A DNA stretch of 64,000 nt from NCBI RefSeq assembly GCF_001281045.1, contig NZ_CP012622.1, forward strand, positions 310,001 to 374,000, written 5' to 3'. Shown piece by piece: positions 30,341 through 40,954 of this stretch. Position 1 is the first letter of the stretch. Each line of letters begins with the position of its first letter. The notes beneath the pieces are model-generated. The model worked only from the letters and a program-made list of their open reading frames with translations. It was not told the DNA's origin and did not search any database. The translations under genes and the position numbers were made by a program. The stretch comes from Spiroplasma cantharicola (GTDB taxonomy: Bacteria > Bacillota_I > Bacilli_A > Mycoplasmatales > Mycoplasmataceae).

Positions 30341-31423
30341 ATGAAAAAATTATTAGCAGTACTTGGTTCAATAACATTAATAACTTCAAGTTCATTTACA
30401 GTTGTATCTTGTTTTGGAGGTAAAACAGACACATCAGAAGATAAAAAAACAACTTGAACTGATGAAGAAATTTTGCAGAGATTTGGTTCATTAGAAATTA
30501 ATCAATTAGAAAATGGTGATTTAGAGCTATCTTCAAAAGAAGATCACTTTAAAATTTGATCAGGATCAGATGATGGAAATAAGTATCAAAGAGTTGTTAA
30601 AAGTCAGGATGTAGAAGGAATTAAAGCTAATTTTTTATATGATAGTTTACTTCCACCAGAAGCAAGTTTAGAAAATCCATTTGGAATTGAATTGATGTCA
30701 GCATTTTATGTTGGTAAAAGTGAAGAGGAAGTTAAAAATGCATTTCCTAAATCACACAGTAAAACTGTATTAGAATTTGGCTCAGAAATGACATATGATA
30801 ATCAATTTAAATGAAGAAATAAAAATGCTTTTTCAATATTTTTAGGTTCAGGACCAAGAGAAGGTAATACTTTTTCATGTACAAGAATGTGATCTAAAAC
30901 AATAAAAGTAAAAACTAATCAAGGAGAAGATATGTATGTAGGCTTATTTTCTCTATATGTAGATTATTTTGTAGGATATGTAACAACTAATTTAAGTTCT
31001 TGAATGAAAGATTTTTTTGAAGAATATAAAAGTCAATTAAAGTCTCCTAATTTAGAAATTGTAGAGGAAGTAAATCAAAAACAAGAGATTATTGCTAATA
31101 AGGATAATCAACATTTAAAATTAAAATTGAGTAATGCTGAGTTTACATTTAATGATTCAATTAAATATAAAAATGATGAAAATAGAAAAATTAATGCAGC
31201 ACTTAATTTATATCTCAATAATAAAATTTGAAATCATTGAGAAGAATTTAATTATAAATATGAAGACTCAGATTATGATGGATTTAACTTTTTTGAAACA
31301 ATTGACTCAGAAAAACCTAATAGTGATAATCATTATAATTATGGTTTTGAACTATCAGGTCCAAATCAAAAAAGATGAGATTATAATAGTATAATTTATA
31401 CAAAAATAGATATAGTAGAATAA
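30341..31423 (+). CDS. Lipoprotein A1 of a tandem triplet
   Basis: The 360-residue protein has a typical Spiroplasma lipoprotein leader (MKKLLAVLGSITLITSSS) and lipobox ending at Cys24 (VVSC), followed by Phe-Gly-Gly. The mature protein starts with an acidic TTWTDEEIL region and continues with a conserved GSGPREGNTFSCTRMW segment. The last residues (RWDYNSIIYTKIDIVE) are shared by all three copies. No domain was recognised. SD AAAGGGG. Upstream lies the T17 tract. Confidence 0.9.
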
Positions 31424-31445
31424 CTAAATTAAGGGGAAAAATAAA

Positions 31446-32549
31446 ATGAAAAAATTATTAGCAGTACTTGGTTCAATAACATTAGTAACTTCAAGTTCAT
31501 TTACAGTTGTATCTTGTTTTGGAGGTAAAATAGACCCACCAGAAGATAAAAAAACAACTTGAACTGATGAAGAAATTTTGGAAAGATTTGGATCATTAGA
31601 AATTAATCAATTAGAAAATGGTGATTTAGAGTTATCTTCAAAAGAAGACCACTTTAAAATTTGATCAGGATCAGATGATGGAAATAAGTATGAAAGAGTT
31701 GTTAAAAGTCAGGATGTAGAAGAAATTAACACTAATTTTTTATATGATAGTTTACTTCCACCAGAAGCAAGTTTAGAAAATCCATTTGGAATTGAATTGA
31801 TGTCAGCATTTTATATTGGTAAAAGTGAAGAGGAAGTTAAAAATGCATTTCCTAAATTACACAGTAAAACTGTATTAGAATTTGGCTCAGAAATGACATA
31901 TGATAATCAATTTAAATGAAGAAATAAAAATGCTTTTTCAATATTTTTAGGTACAGGACCAAGAGAAGGTAATACTTTTTCATGTACAAGAATGTGATCT
32001 AAAACAATAAAAGTAAAAACTAATCAAGGAGAAGATATGTATGTAGGCTTATTTTCTCTATATGTAGATTATTTTGTAGGATATGTAACAACTAATTTAA
32101 GTTCTTGAATGAAAGATTTTTTTGAAGAATATAAAAGTCAATTAGATTCTCCTTATTTGAAAATTCAAGAAGATATAAATCAAGAAATCAATGATACTAA
32201 TGCAAATAATCAGCATTTACATTTAAGATTTGAAAATGCTAACTTTAAATTTACTCAAAAAATTAATTATAGAGAAGATGAAAATGAAGAGATAGAAACT
32301 ATGAAAGTATCAGAAGCATTAAATTTATACCTTTTGCATCAAATTTCATTACATCATTATGGATTTAATTCTAAAAATGAAAAATCAGATTATAGTGGTT
32401 TTAAATTCAATTGGGATTTGGACTTAGAAGATCCTAATAAGGAGGATTATGATAATCATTATAATTATGGTTTTGAACTATCAGGTCCAAATCAAAAAAG
32501 ATGAGATTATAATAGTATAATTTATACAAAAATAGATATAGTAGAATAA
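31446..32549 (+). CDS. Lipoprotein A2 of a tandem triplet
   Basis: The 367-residue paralogue is almost identical to A1 over its first 230 or so residues (to SWMKDFFEEYKSQL), differs strongly over about 90 residues (about 232-325), then becomes identical again from about DNHYNYGFELSGPNQ to the end. The differing part carries an insertion (EEIETMKVSEALN) relative to A1. It starts 22 bases after A1 with the same leader and SD region. Same lipobox Cys24. Confidence 0.9.
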
Positions 32550-32568
32550 CTAAATAAAGGTGAATAAA

Positions 32569-33693
32569 ATGAAAAAATTATTAGCAGTACTTGGTTCAAT
32601 AACATTAGTAACTTCAAGCTCATTTACAGTTGTATCTTGTTTTGGAGGTAAAATAGACCCACCAGAAGATAAAAAAACAACTTGAACTGATGAAGAAATT
32701 TTGGAGAGATTTGGATCATTAGAAATTAATCAATTAGAAAATGGTGATTTAGAGTTATCTTCAAAAGAAGACCACTTTAAAATTTGATCAGGTTCAAATG
32801 ATGGAAATAAGTACAAAAGAGTTATTGATAGCGAAGATGTAGAAAAAAATAGTGTTAATTTTTTATATGATAGTCTACTTCCAACAGGAGCAAATTTAGA
32901 AAATCCATTTGGAATTGAATTGATGTCTGCATTTTATGTTGGTAAAAGTGAACAGGAAGTTAATACTGCACTTGCAAAATCTCACAGTGATGCCGTTAAA
33001 GAATTTGGCTCAGAAATGACAAATAATAATCAATGAAACTTGAGAGAAAAAAATGCTTTTTCAATATTTTTAGGTTCAGGACCAAGAGAAGGGAATACTT
33101 TTTCATGCACAAGAATGTGATATAAGACTATAAAAGTAAAAACTATTCAAGGTGAAGATATGTATATAGGCTTATTTTCTCTATATGTAGATTATTTTAT
33201 AGGATATGTTACAAATAATTTAAGTTCTTGAATAAAAGATTTTTTTGAAGAATATAAAATTCAATTAGAGTCTCCTAATTTAGAAATTAAAGAGCTTGTA
33301 AATGAAAGTGCAAATATTAGTACAAATCCCAATAACCAACATTTAAATTTAAAATTTTCAAATGCTAATTTTAAATTTAATGGGATAATGGAATATAAGA
33401 GAGATGAAAATTCAGAACTTGAAAGTATAAAAATTTTTTCAGCACTTAATTTATATATTAAAGATAAAATTTGAAATCATTCGTATGAATTTAATTCTAA
33501 ATATGAAAACTCAAATTATAAAGATTTTTTATTCGATGATAGAAGCGATTTAAATGATCCTAATAATGATCCTGAGACACATTATAACAATGGATTTGAA
33601 ATATGAGGTCCAAACAATAAGAGATGAGATTATAATAGTATAATTTATACAAAAATAGATATAGTCAACAAAGAGGAAAAAAATAATTTTTAG
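32569..33693 (+). CDS. Lipoprotein A3 of a tandem triplet
   Basis: The 374-residue paralogue matches A2 in the leader and the first 80 residues, then diverges moderately (for example VIDSEDVEKNSVN and NTALAKSHSDAVKEF), with a further variable block at about 240-340. It ends with the common WDYNSIIYTKIDIV plus an extra NKEEKNNF tail. SD AAAGGTG. It closes the cluster before a terminator. All three probably share one transcript. Confidence 0.9.
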
Positions 33694-33697
33694 ATTA

Positions 33698-33728
33698 AAA
33701 ACTTCAACTTTAATAAGTTGAAGTTTTA
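33698..33728 (+). terminator. Terminator of the lipoprotein triplet
   Basis: A 13-bp stem AAAACTTCAACTT/AAGTTGAAGTTTT with loop TAAT, followed by T-rich DNA. Confidence 0.88.
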
Positions 33729-33837
33729 TTTATATTTTTAAAACTCTTAAAATTTAATTAAATTCTTAATTATTAAAACTTTTTTACATTAATAGACGTT
33801 TTTGTTAGATAATTAAATAAATAAGGAGAACTATAAA

Positions 33838-34329
33838 ATGACAGAAGTACAAGCAAATAGTATAAGTGAATATATTGATAATTTACCTGATGAAATAGCA
33901 GATAAGATGTTTGAGGAATTAATAGCAGGTATGAGTTTATATTTTGCAATCGTTTTATTTGGTGAAGAAATTGAAAAAAATTATGAACCACTAAAATTAG
34001 ACGGTAAATCTCTTGAAGAAATATCAAGAGTTGTTAAAGAAAACGAAATAGGAGAAGAAGAGGTTTATTCTGCATTAATGGGTTCATTACAAGAAGAATC
34101 AGATGCTGAATTATTTGCAGAAGATTGTGTTCAATCAATTGCTTTTAGTCCTGAATTTCCTAAAGAAGTTTTAGCAAAATTAGAAGAATTAAATATTGAA
34201 ATTAATGATTTTTCAATGAATTTAATTGTTACTTTAAAAGATGAATTTATTGACTTTTTTGTTAATGATTTAGATATTCAAGAGTGAAAAAACGATATTA
34301 TTGATGCATTAGTGGCAAGCTGAGACTAA
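33838..34329 (+). CDS. Small acidic hypothetical protein
   Basis: The 163-residue protein is strongly acidic (many Glu/Asp, few Lys) and predicted helical throughout, with no Cys-rich or membrane segment and no family I know. SD AAGGAGA lies nine bases before the ATG. Two TGA Trp codons lie near the end (EWKNDIIDALVASWD). It is flanked by terminators, hence a single-gene unit. Confidence 0.83.
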
Positions 34330-34340
34330 TAAAAAAAATA

Positions 34341-34371
34341 AAACTAGATTTAAAAAAATCTAGTTTTTTTA
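34341..34371 (+). terminator. Terminator after the acidic protein
   Basis: An 11-bp stem AAACTAGATTT/AAATCTAGTTT with an A-rich loop, followed by T residues. Confidence 0.85.
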
Positions 34372-34439
34372 ATAAATATGATATTATAATATTAATTGTA
34401 GATAGGGTATTTACAGTTGGGCTAAAAAAGGTGATTGTT

Positions 34440-34715
34440 ATGAAAACACTATTATTAAGTAAAACAAATTTTAAAGTATTAGACTTTAGTCTTCCTTTAT
34501 GAGTTGTATTGCTAGTTTTTACAATAATTGCATCTATTTCTTTAACTATATATTTTTTGATACTTTTTAGAAAAAATAGAAAATTTTATTTTGAAAAAGA
34601 ACAGGTATCAGCAGATGAATTTAAAAGACTTGAAAAATTTGAAATTCAAAGAAATAATTTTGAGCTAGAAATAGCAAAAATTAGAAAAATTCAAAGAGAT
34701 AGAATAAAAAAATAA
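34440..34715 (+). CDS. Small single-pass membrane protein, 91 residues
   Basis: One hydrophobic helix (about 19-45, PLWVVLLVFTIIASISL) is followed by a Lys/Arg/Glu-rich cytoplasmic helix with coiled-coil character. SD AAAGGTGA. A TGA Trp codon lies just before the membrane helix, so a standard-code reading would miss the N-terminus. It precedes another membrane protein gene by 36 bases with no terminator, suggesting they are made together. Family unknown. Confidence 0.8.
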
Positions 34716-34751
34716 AACCTTTTTATGCTCATAAAAAAGGGGGCACTTTTT

Positions 34752-36227
34752 ATGAGTGGATTAATAAATCCAATTAAAAATGAAGAATTAAATGATAATC
34801 AAAACCAACAAACAGTTGGAACTTTTGCGTTGAATTCAAATCCTCAAAATAACCCTAATTATTTTAATGAAACAGCTATTTATCAAAAAAATTTAATTGA
34901 AAATAAAAACTCTGGTTATATAAGACCAAGACAATTAAATTTTGATAATAGTTATCAACAAAATAAAATGCCAGAATATAAAAGAAGCGAAATTAGAGAT
35001 CCCAATGAAAAAGTTTATTTTCAAAATAATCAAAGGGATTTTATGCAATATCAACAACCACGATATCAACCATCTCAAATACAATCTTATGTAAATTATC
35101 AAAATCAATATAATAATAATCTAAAACAAGAACGTTTAGATTTTGAAAATATGTCAAGAATTAACTATGGAAATTATAGAGATGAAAATCAATATAACAG
35201 AATGGTTTATCCACCAAATAATCAAATTAATAATATTCAAAGAAATGAAATTTATAGTAATAAACCTCTATATGAAAATTATCATATGCCAAATAATAAT
35301 ATGCAATATGGCTATAATGATTTTTCAAATAATAATCAATTTTATAATCCAAATCCAAATTTTGGATATAATCCAGAAGTTGATTATGCACCTGTAAGTT
35401 CAAACAACTATAATCCATATGAACATAATTCATATGGACAAAGAATGAAAAATGCAAATATTATTCCTAAAGAAATTGCAAGAGAAATAAGAAGTGAAAA
35501 ATTAAGAATATTTTTAATATTCTTAATAGGAGTTGTTGGAATAATTACAAGTTCAATTATGTTAGCAATATATTATAAAGCTGGTGAAGCAGGAACTTAC
35601 ATGGGTGTTGAGAGAGCAAAAGTTATGTATCCATTTTTCTCAATTACTTTATTAATTGTGGCTTCAGGATTTTTTATAACAAGTTTAACTGATTTTGCTT
35701 TTATTTACTCAAATGTGAAAAAATATGAAAAGGACCTTTTATTTGGCAAGGAACTCGTACCTTATTTCATAACAAGAAATTATAGAAGTTTAATTTCAAG
35801 AGGAGTCTTTTTAAACTGAGTCGCCTTTTGTATTTACATCTTTGGAGCAATTTCATTGGGAATAATGTATGGTTTACAAAGTAAATTTTTAAATGGGGGA
35901 AAAATTTATTTCTTCTTTTGAGAAGTAAAATTAAAATCATTAGATTCAGAAATTAAAACAAATATTGTTATTTTATTTATTACTTTAATAGTTCATGTAT
36001 TAAACATTGTAACAACTAGAACAAGAAAAAATAATTTAATTGGATATTATGGTTATGAAATAATACCACAACATGAAATCAAAGAAATTAGAAAAAGAGC
36101 AAATAAAATTTGTATGATAATATTCTTTACTTCAATGGCAATTATTTTATTCTTAATTGTTATACCTTGATTAATTATTAGAAAAAAAAGAGGTCTTTCA
36201 TTAACACCATGAGGAGCAATAAAATAA
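34752..36227 (+). CDS. Membrane protein with a long Asn/Gln/Tyr-rich N-terminal region
   Basis: The 491-residue protein begins with about 240 residues dominated by Asn, Gln, Tyr and Pro (for example YNDFSNNNQFYNPNPNFGY), low-complexity and probably disordered. Then come about five membrane helices (about 250-272, 292-320, 350-375, 403-425 and 452-478) and a short basic tail. The start ATG has AAAGGGGGC upstream; an earlier in-frame ATG at 34725 lacks an SD. The end overlaps hemW by 19 bases. Family unknown; the disordered region may face the cytoplasm as an interaction platform. Confidence 0.83.
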
Positions 36228-37321
36228 TTGACAGAAAAATTAATAGTTTGTATGTTCACATTCCATTTTGTGAACATATTTGCTTTTATTGTGATTTTGT
36301 AAAAGTTAAAAAACCCCAAGATCCCCAAGTAATTGAAAAGTATTTAGATAAAATTGAATTAGAGTTAGAATCATATAAAAATAGACTAGATGATGTTCAA
36401 AGTATTTATATTGGTGGGGGAACACCTAGTTGCTTAAATGAAGAACAAACAACAAGAATGTGTACAATTCTTTCAAAATATACTAACAAAGAAAATTTTG
36501 AATATTCAATAGAACTAAATCCTGAATCAGTTACAATAGAAAAATTAAATATTTATAAAAAATTTAACATTAATCGAATCAGTATGGGAATTCAAACATT
36601 TGATAATGAACTTCTAAAAAAAATTGGAAGAATTCATGATAACTCGTTGGCAATAAAAGCTTATAAATTAATTAAAAAAGCAGGCTTTAAAAATGTCAGT
36701 ATTGATTTAATGTATAATTTATATGATCAAACTAAAAAAAATATAGCAACAGATTTGGAGTATCTTAAAGATTTGAAACCAGATCATATTTCTTGGTATT
36801 CTTTAATAATGAAAGAAAAATCAGTTTGAGGAAGAAAAAATATGAAAGTGCCTGAAAATGATGAACTTTTTGATGAATTAGTTAATCAAGGTCTTAAAGA
36901 TTTGGGCTACATTAGATATGAAATTTCGAATTATGCTTTAGGCAAAGATAATAAATCACTTCATAATATTAGTTATTGAAATAATTCTACTTTTGCTGGA
37001 GTAGGTATTGGAGCTACAGGTTTTGAACAAATTGAAGGTAAGTATTATTTAACTAAAAATGAAGGTAATATTTTAAACTATAAAAAAGAATTTGAATTAC
37101 TTTCTCAAGAAGATTACTTTTTTCAAATTATAATGATGGGCTTAAGAATGGTAGAGGGAATTGATATTTCCTTAGAAAAAAACAAAGATATAATTGATTT
37201 TTATCAAGAAAAAATCCAAGAAAAAATTAAACAAAATTTATTAGAAATAGTTAATAACAATCTTAGATGTACGGAAAGGGGATTTAATATCTTGAATGAG
37301 ATATTAATTGATTTTTTATAA
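36209..37321 (+). CDS. hemW: HemW-like radical SAM protein
   Basis: The 370-residue protein belongs to the HemN/HemW radical SAM family. The cluster-binding site CEHICFYCDF gives Cys21, Cys25 and Cys28, and the SAM-binding IYIGGGTPS follows at about 71-79. The protein is short like HemW, a heme chaperone, and not a coproporphyrinogen dehydrogenase. Mollicutes generally have no heme pathway, so the true substrate is unclear. The ATG lies inside the preceding gene, and the next gene starts two bases after its stop. Confidence 0.9.
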
Positions 37322-37322
37322 T

Positions 37323-37829
37323 ATGAAAAAAGCTTTAATTGTAGTTGATTATCAATATGATTTTGCCCATCCATTGGGAAAACTTTATGTTCCTCAAGGA
37401 GAGTTAATTAAAAAAGAGATTGAAAATAAAATCATAGAATATAAAAATAATGGAGATTATGTTATTTTTTCAGGGGACTTTCATCCACAAAAACATGTTT
37501 CATTTAAACAATGACCAGAACATTGTGTTGTTGGTTCAAAAGGTGCAGAATTTTTTGTTGATTCATCAAATGTTGATTTAATAATAAAAAAAGGAACTAA
37601 ACTAGAATATGATAGCTATTCTGCTTTTTATATTTCTAAAGATACAAAAAATAGAGAAGAATTAAATGTAGAATCACAATTAGATTCTTGATTAAAAAAT
37701 AAAAAAATTGAAGATTTAGAGATTTGTGGTTTAGCATTAGATGTTTGCGTTCAAGCAACATATGATGATGCTATTAAAAAAGGATATAAATCTGTAATAA
37801 ATTATAATCTTTGTAAAAAAATAAAATAA
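37323..37829 (+). CDS. Nicotinamidase/isochorismatase-family hydrolase
   Basis: The 168-residue protein opens with the family strand ALIVVDYQYDF (catalytic Asp9), has the metal-site-like GDFHPQKHVSF segment (about 52-62) and the catalytic Cys142 in GLALDVCVQATYDDA. This context (DFH..xH, then CGLALDVCV) is that of PncA-type nicotinamidases, which make nicotinate from nicotinamide for NAD salvage, consistent with nadE nearby. It is coupled to hemW. Confidence 0.88.
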
Positions 37830-37857
37830 AGTATCGATTAATTGTTTGGAGGATTAT

Positions 37858-38604
37858 ATGCTTGAACAATTAAAAAATATTAACAATAACAATTTTGCTC
37901 TTTTAAAAGTAGTAAATAATGATAATTTTGTTGATTTTAAAGATATTATATATAATTTTTTAAATCAGCCTCAAATAAGAATTGAAAAGAAATATGATAT
38001 ACTTTTTTCTCAGGCTTTTAAGATTAATTGTTTTAAAAAGGTCGTAAAAGAATTGGAAAAAGAGTTTACTAAAAATTATGTTTTATGAAAATTAACTGAA
38101 AATATATCTTATTGAACATCAATCTTTTTTTCAAGTAAATTTTCTATAGGAAATGGAATGATAATTTTACAAAAAATATTCATTTTAAAACAAATTTTCT
38201 TAGTTCAATTAAGGTACAATTCAAATATTTGATTGAAATTAAATAAAAAGCAAACTGAGAAAATTAAGCCCTCTAAAAATTTAGACAATATTAATTACAA
38301 GTTACTTTTATTATTTTGTGATTTTAATGAAAATGAGGATTTGAGAAGTCTTATTACTAAAGAACAAAAGGAACTTTTAAATTTAGTTTTAAAATCAGAT
38401 AAAATTGAAGATTATGTTGAATTGAATAATAAGATCAAGATAAATATATTTAAATATTTACCAATAAATATAAAACTTTTTCAAGGTGAAGTAACTAGAT
38501 TAACTTCAAAATTAAATAAAAAAGAAAAAGCAAAGTTAGCTTATGTTACATTTATGCAACTTTACTGTATTTTTGTTGAAGAAAATTATATTAATAAAAA
38601 TTAA
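37858..38604 (+). CDS. Hypothetical protein, 248 residues
   Basis: Unknown family. It is a Lys/Asn/Ile-rich protein, probably helical, with a modestly hydrophobic middle (about 90-115, IGNGMIILQKIFILKQIFLV) that may be buried or membrane-associated. SD TTGGAGGA six bases before the ATG. It follows the nicotinamidase gene by 28 bases and ends at a terminator, so it is probably the last gene of that transcript. Several Trp are TGA. Confidence 0.78.
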
Positions 38605-38608
38605 AAAG

Positions 38609-38633
38609 ACACCATTTATTTGGTGTTTTTTTG
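38609..38633 (+). terminator. Terminator before the clpB control region
   Basis: A 6-bp stem ACACCA/TGGTGT with loop TTTATT, followed by seven T. Confidence 0.8.
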
Positions 38634-38649
38634 TTAAAAATTTCAAAAA

Positions 38650-38676
38650 TTAGCACTTAAACATTGACATTGCTAA
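38650..38676 (+). promoter_or_regulatory. CIRCE operator 1 before clpB (HrcA site)
   Basis: TTAGCACTT, nine bases, then CATTGCTAA matches the HrcA operator (TTAGCACTC-N9-GAGTGCTAA) with a few mismatches. The -35 box TTGACA lies within its spacer and right arm, so HrcA bound here would block RNA polymerase. Confidence 0.78.
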
Positions 38677-38691
38677 AACAAAATGTAATAT
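38664..38691 (+). promoter_or_regulatory. clpB promoter
   Basis: TTGACA (38664-38669), 16-base spacer, TAATAT (38686-38691). It lies between and partly under two CIRCE operators. Confidence 0.8.
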
Positions 38692-38699
38692 ATTATTGA

Positions 38700-38726
38700 T
38701 TAGCAATTAGATACATAGAGTGCTAA
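38700..38726 (+). promoter_or_regulatory. CIRCE operator 2 before clpB (HrcA site)
   Basis: TTAGCAATT, nine bases, then the perfect half-site GAGTGCTAA. The element lies around and just after the expected transcription start and ends 18 bases before the ATG, the classic CIRCE position. Confidence 0.88.
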
Positions 38727-38744
38727 TTAAGAGGAGGAATGTTT

Positions 38745-40892
38745 ATGGATTTTACACAAAAACCAGATCCTTTAAATGATCCAGAAATCCTAAATAAATA
38801 TACAAGGGATTTAACAAAGGATGCTAAAGAGGGAAAAATAGATCCAATCATTGGTAGAGATGATGAGATTATGCGAGTAATTAGAATCTTAAGTAGAAAA
38901 ACCAAAAACAACCCGGTTTTAATTGGAGAACCTGGTGTTGGTAAAACAGCTATTGCAGAAGGTTTAGCTCAACGTATAAATAAAGGTGATGTTCCAAGTG
39001 TTTTGAAAGATAAAAAAATTCTAGAACTAGATATGGGAAGTGTCATGGCTGGTGCTAGTTTTTTAGGAGATTATGAAGCAAGAATTAAGGGAATTGTAAA
39101 TGCAATTCAAAAAGAAAATGGTCAAATAATATTATTTATTGATGAACTACACTTAATTGTAGGAGCAGGAAAAACTGGAAATGGTGGAGGAATGGATGTA
39201 TCCAATTTACTAAAACCATCTCTTGCAAGAGGTGGTATAAAAGTAATTGGAGCCACAACTTTAAAAGAATATCGAGAGTACATTGAAAAAGATGCAGCAT
39301 TAGAAAGAAGATTTCAAAAGGTGATTGTAAGTGAACCTACTATTGAAGAAACAATTTCAATTTTAAGGGGCCTAAAAGAACGTTTTGAAACATATCATGG
39401 AGTAAGAATCCATGATAATGCTTTAGTAGCAGCAGCACAATTAAGTGATCGATATATTTCAGATAGATTTTTACCAGATAAAGCAATTGATTTAGTAGAT
39501 GAAGCTAGTGCAACAATTAAAACAGAATTAGCTTCAGTTCCTACAGAACTATATCAAATTGATAGAAAAGTTATGCAATTAGAAATTGAAAAAGCAGCTC
39601 TTTCTAAAGAACAAGATGATAAGTCAAAAGAGAGATTACAACAAGCTGAAAAAGAACTTAAAAAATTAAAAGTTATACAAGCTGATTTCAATAATAAATG
39701 AAATTCTGAAAAAAAATCATTAGAAAAAATTAATCAATTTAGATCCACAATTGATAGTTTAAAAATAGAATTAGAACAAGTTCAAGCACAAGCTAATTAT
39801 CAAAGAGCTGGAGAAATTCAATATTCATTATTACCTGCATTGGAAAAACAATTAAGTTCAGCTTTAGATAATAATAAGGAAAAATTGATATCTGAAGAAG
39901 TAAGTGAAACAGAAATTGCTTCAATTGTTTCTAAATGAACTGGAATTGAGATGGAAAACCTAATTGAAAGTGAAAAGCAAAAGCTTTTAGGTTTAAGTAC
40001 AGCACTTAAAAAAATGGTGAGGGGTCAAAATCAAGCACTTGATTTAGTCTCTGATGCAATTATTAGAAGTAGAAGTGGAATTAAAGATCCTAATAAACCA
40101 ATAGGAAGTTTCCTATTCTTAGGTCCAACTGGTGTTGGTAAAACTGAGGTTGCAAAATCACTTGCAAAAAATTTATTTGGAAGTGAAAAGAAAATGTTAC
40201 GTTTTGATATGTCAGAATACATGGAAAAACATTCAGTATCTAAATTATTAGGTTCTCCTCCAGGTTATGTTGGTTATGAAGAAGGAGGTAAACTTACTGA
40301 AGCTGTTAGAAGAGCTCCATATTCAATATTATTATTTGATGAAGTAGAAAAAGCTCATCCGGATGTATTTAATATATTTTTACAAATTTTAGATGATGGT
40401 AGAGTTACTGATTCACTTGGTAAAACGATAGATTTTAAAAATACAATAATAATTATGACTTCAAACATTGGTTCTGAATATTTAATTTCAACACCACCTG
40501 AATTAATTGATCAAGATATTCTAACTGAAAATTTAAGAAAATTCTTTAGACCTGAATTTTTAAATAGAATTGATAACATTGTTAACTTTAATGCTTTATC
40601 AAAAGATGTGATTAAAGAAATTATTATAAAAACTTTGGATGAATTAAAGGAAAGAGTTTTATTAACAAATGAATACATAATAAACTTCACAGATTCATCA
40701 ATTAAAAAAGTTTTAGAAGAAGGTTATGATCAACAATATGGTGCTCGTCCAATTAAAAGATATATCGAAAGAAATATTGAAACTTTAATTGCAAGAGCTA
40801 TAGTTTCAGGGGAAATAGAACCAAAGAGAAATTATGTAATTGATGTTAATAATAACAATTTTGTACTATCAACTTCAAATAAATTAAATTAG
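38745..40892 (+). CDS. clpB: ATP-dependent disaggregase ClpB, lacking the N domain
   Basis: ClpB pulls proteins out of aggregates with DnaK. The 715-residue protein begins almost directly at the first AAA+ module (Walker [10 protein letters not shown] about 61-69, Walker B ILFIDELH), continues with a full coiled-coil middle domain (about 290-410) and has a second AAA+ module (GPTGVGKTE from about 460, [13 protein letters not shown]). The substrate-binding N domain of about 150 residues is absent. ATG 38745 is chosen because GGAGG lies seven bases before it; ATG 38739 is too close. The stop codon TAG lies inside the next CIRCE element. Confidence 0.96.
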
Positions 40893-40915
40893 CACTTGAT
40901 TATTAAGAGTGCTAT
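40889..40915 (+). promoter_or_regulatory. CIRCE operator before hrcA, overlapping the clpB stop
   Basis: TTAGCACTT, nine bases, GAGTGCTAT: one mismatch in the right arm end. Its second to fourth bases (TAG, 40890-40892) are the clpB stop codon. It should mediate HrcA autorepression of the hrcA-grpE-dnaK-dnaJ operon and might impede clpB read-through. Confidence 0.88.
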
Positions 40916-40954
40916 TGATAAACTAGAAATGTATTGTTATGGAGGTGTTTTTAA

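Noticed and set aside
30341-33693. Triplet read as a CRISPR-like or transposon repeat
   Set aside because: The repeated units are whole protein genes with signal peptides, no short spacers and no terminal repeats or transposase.
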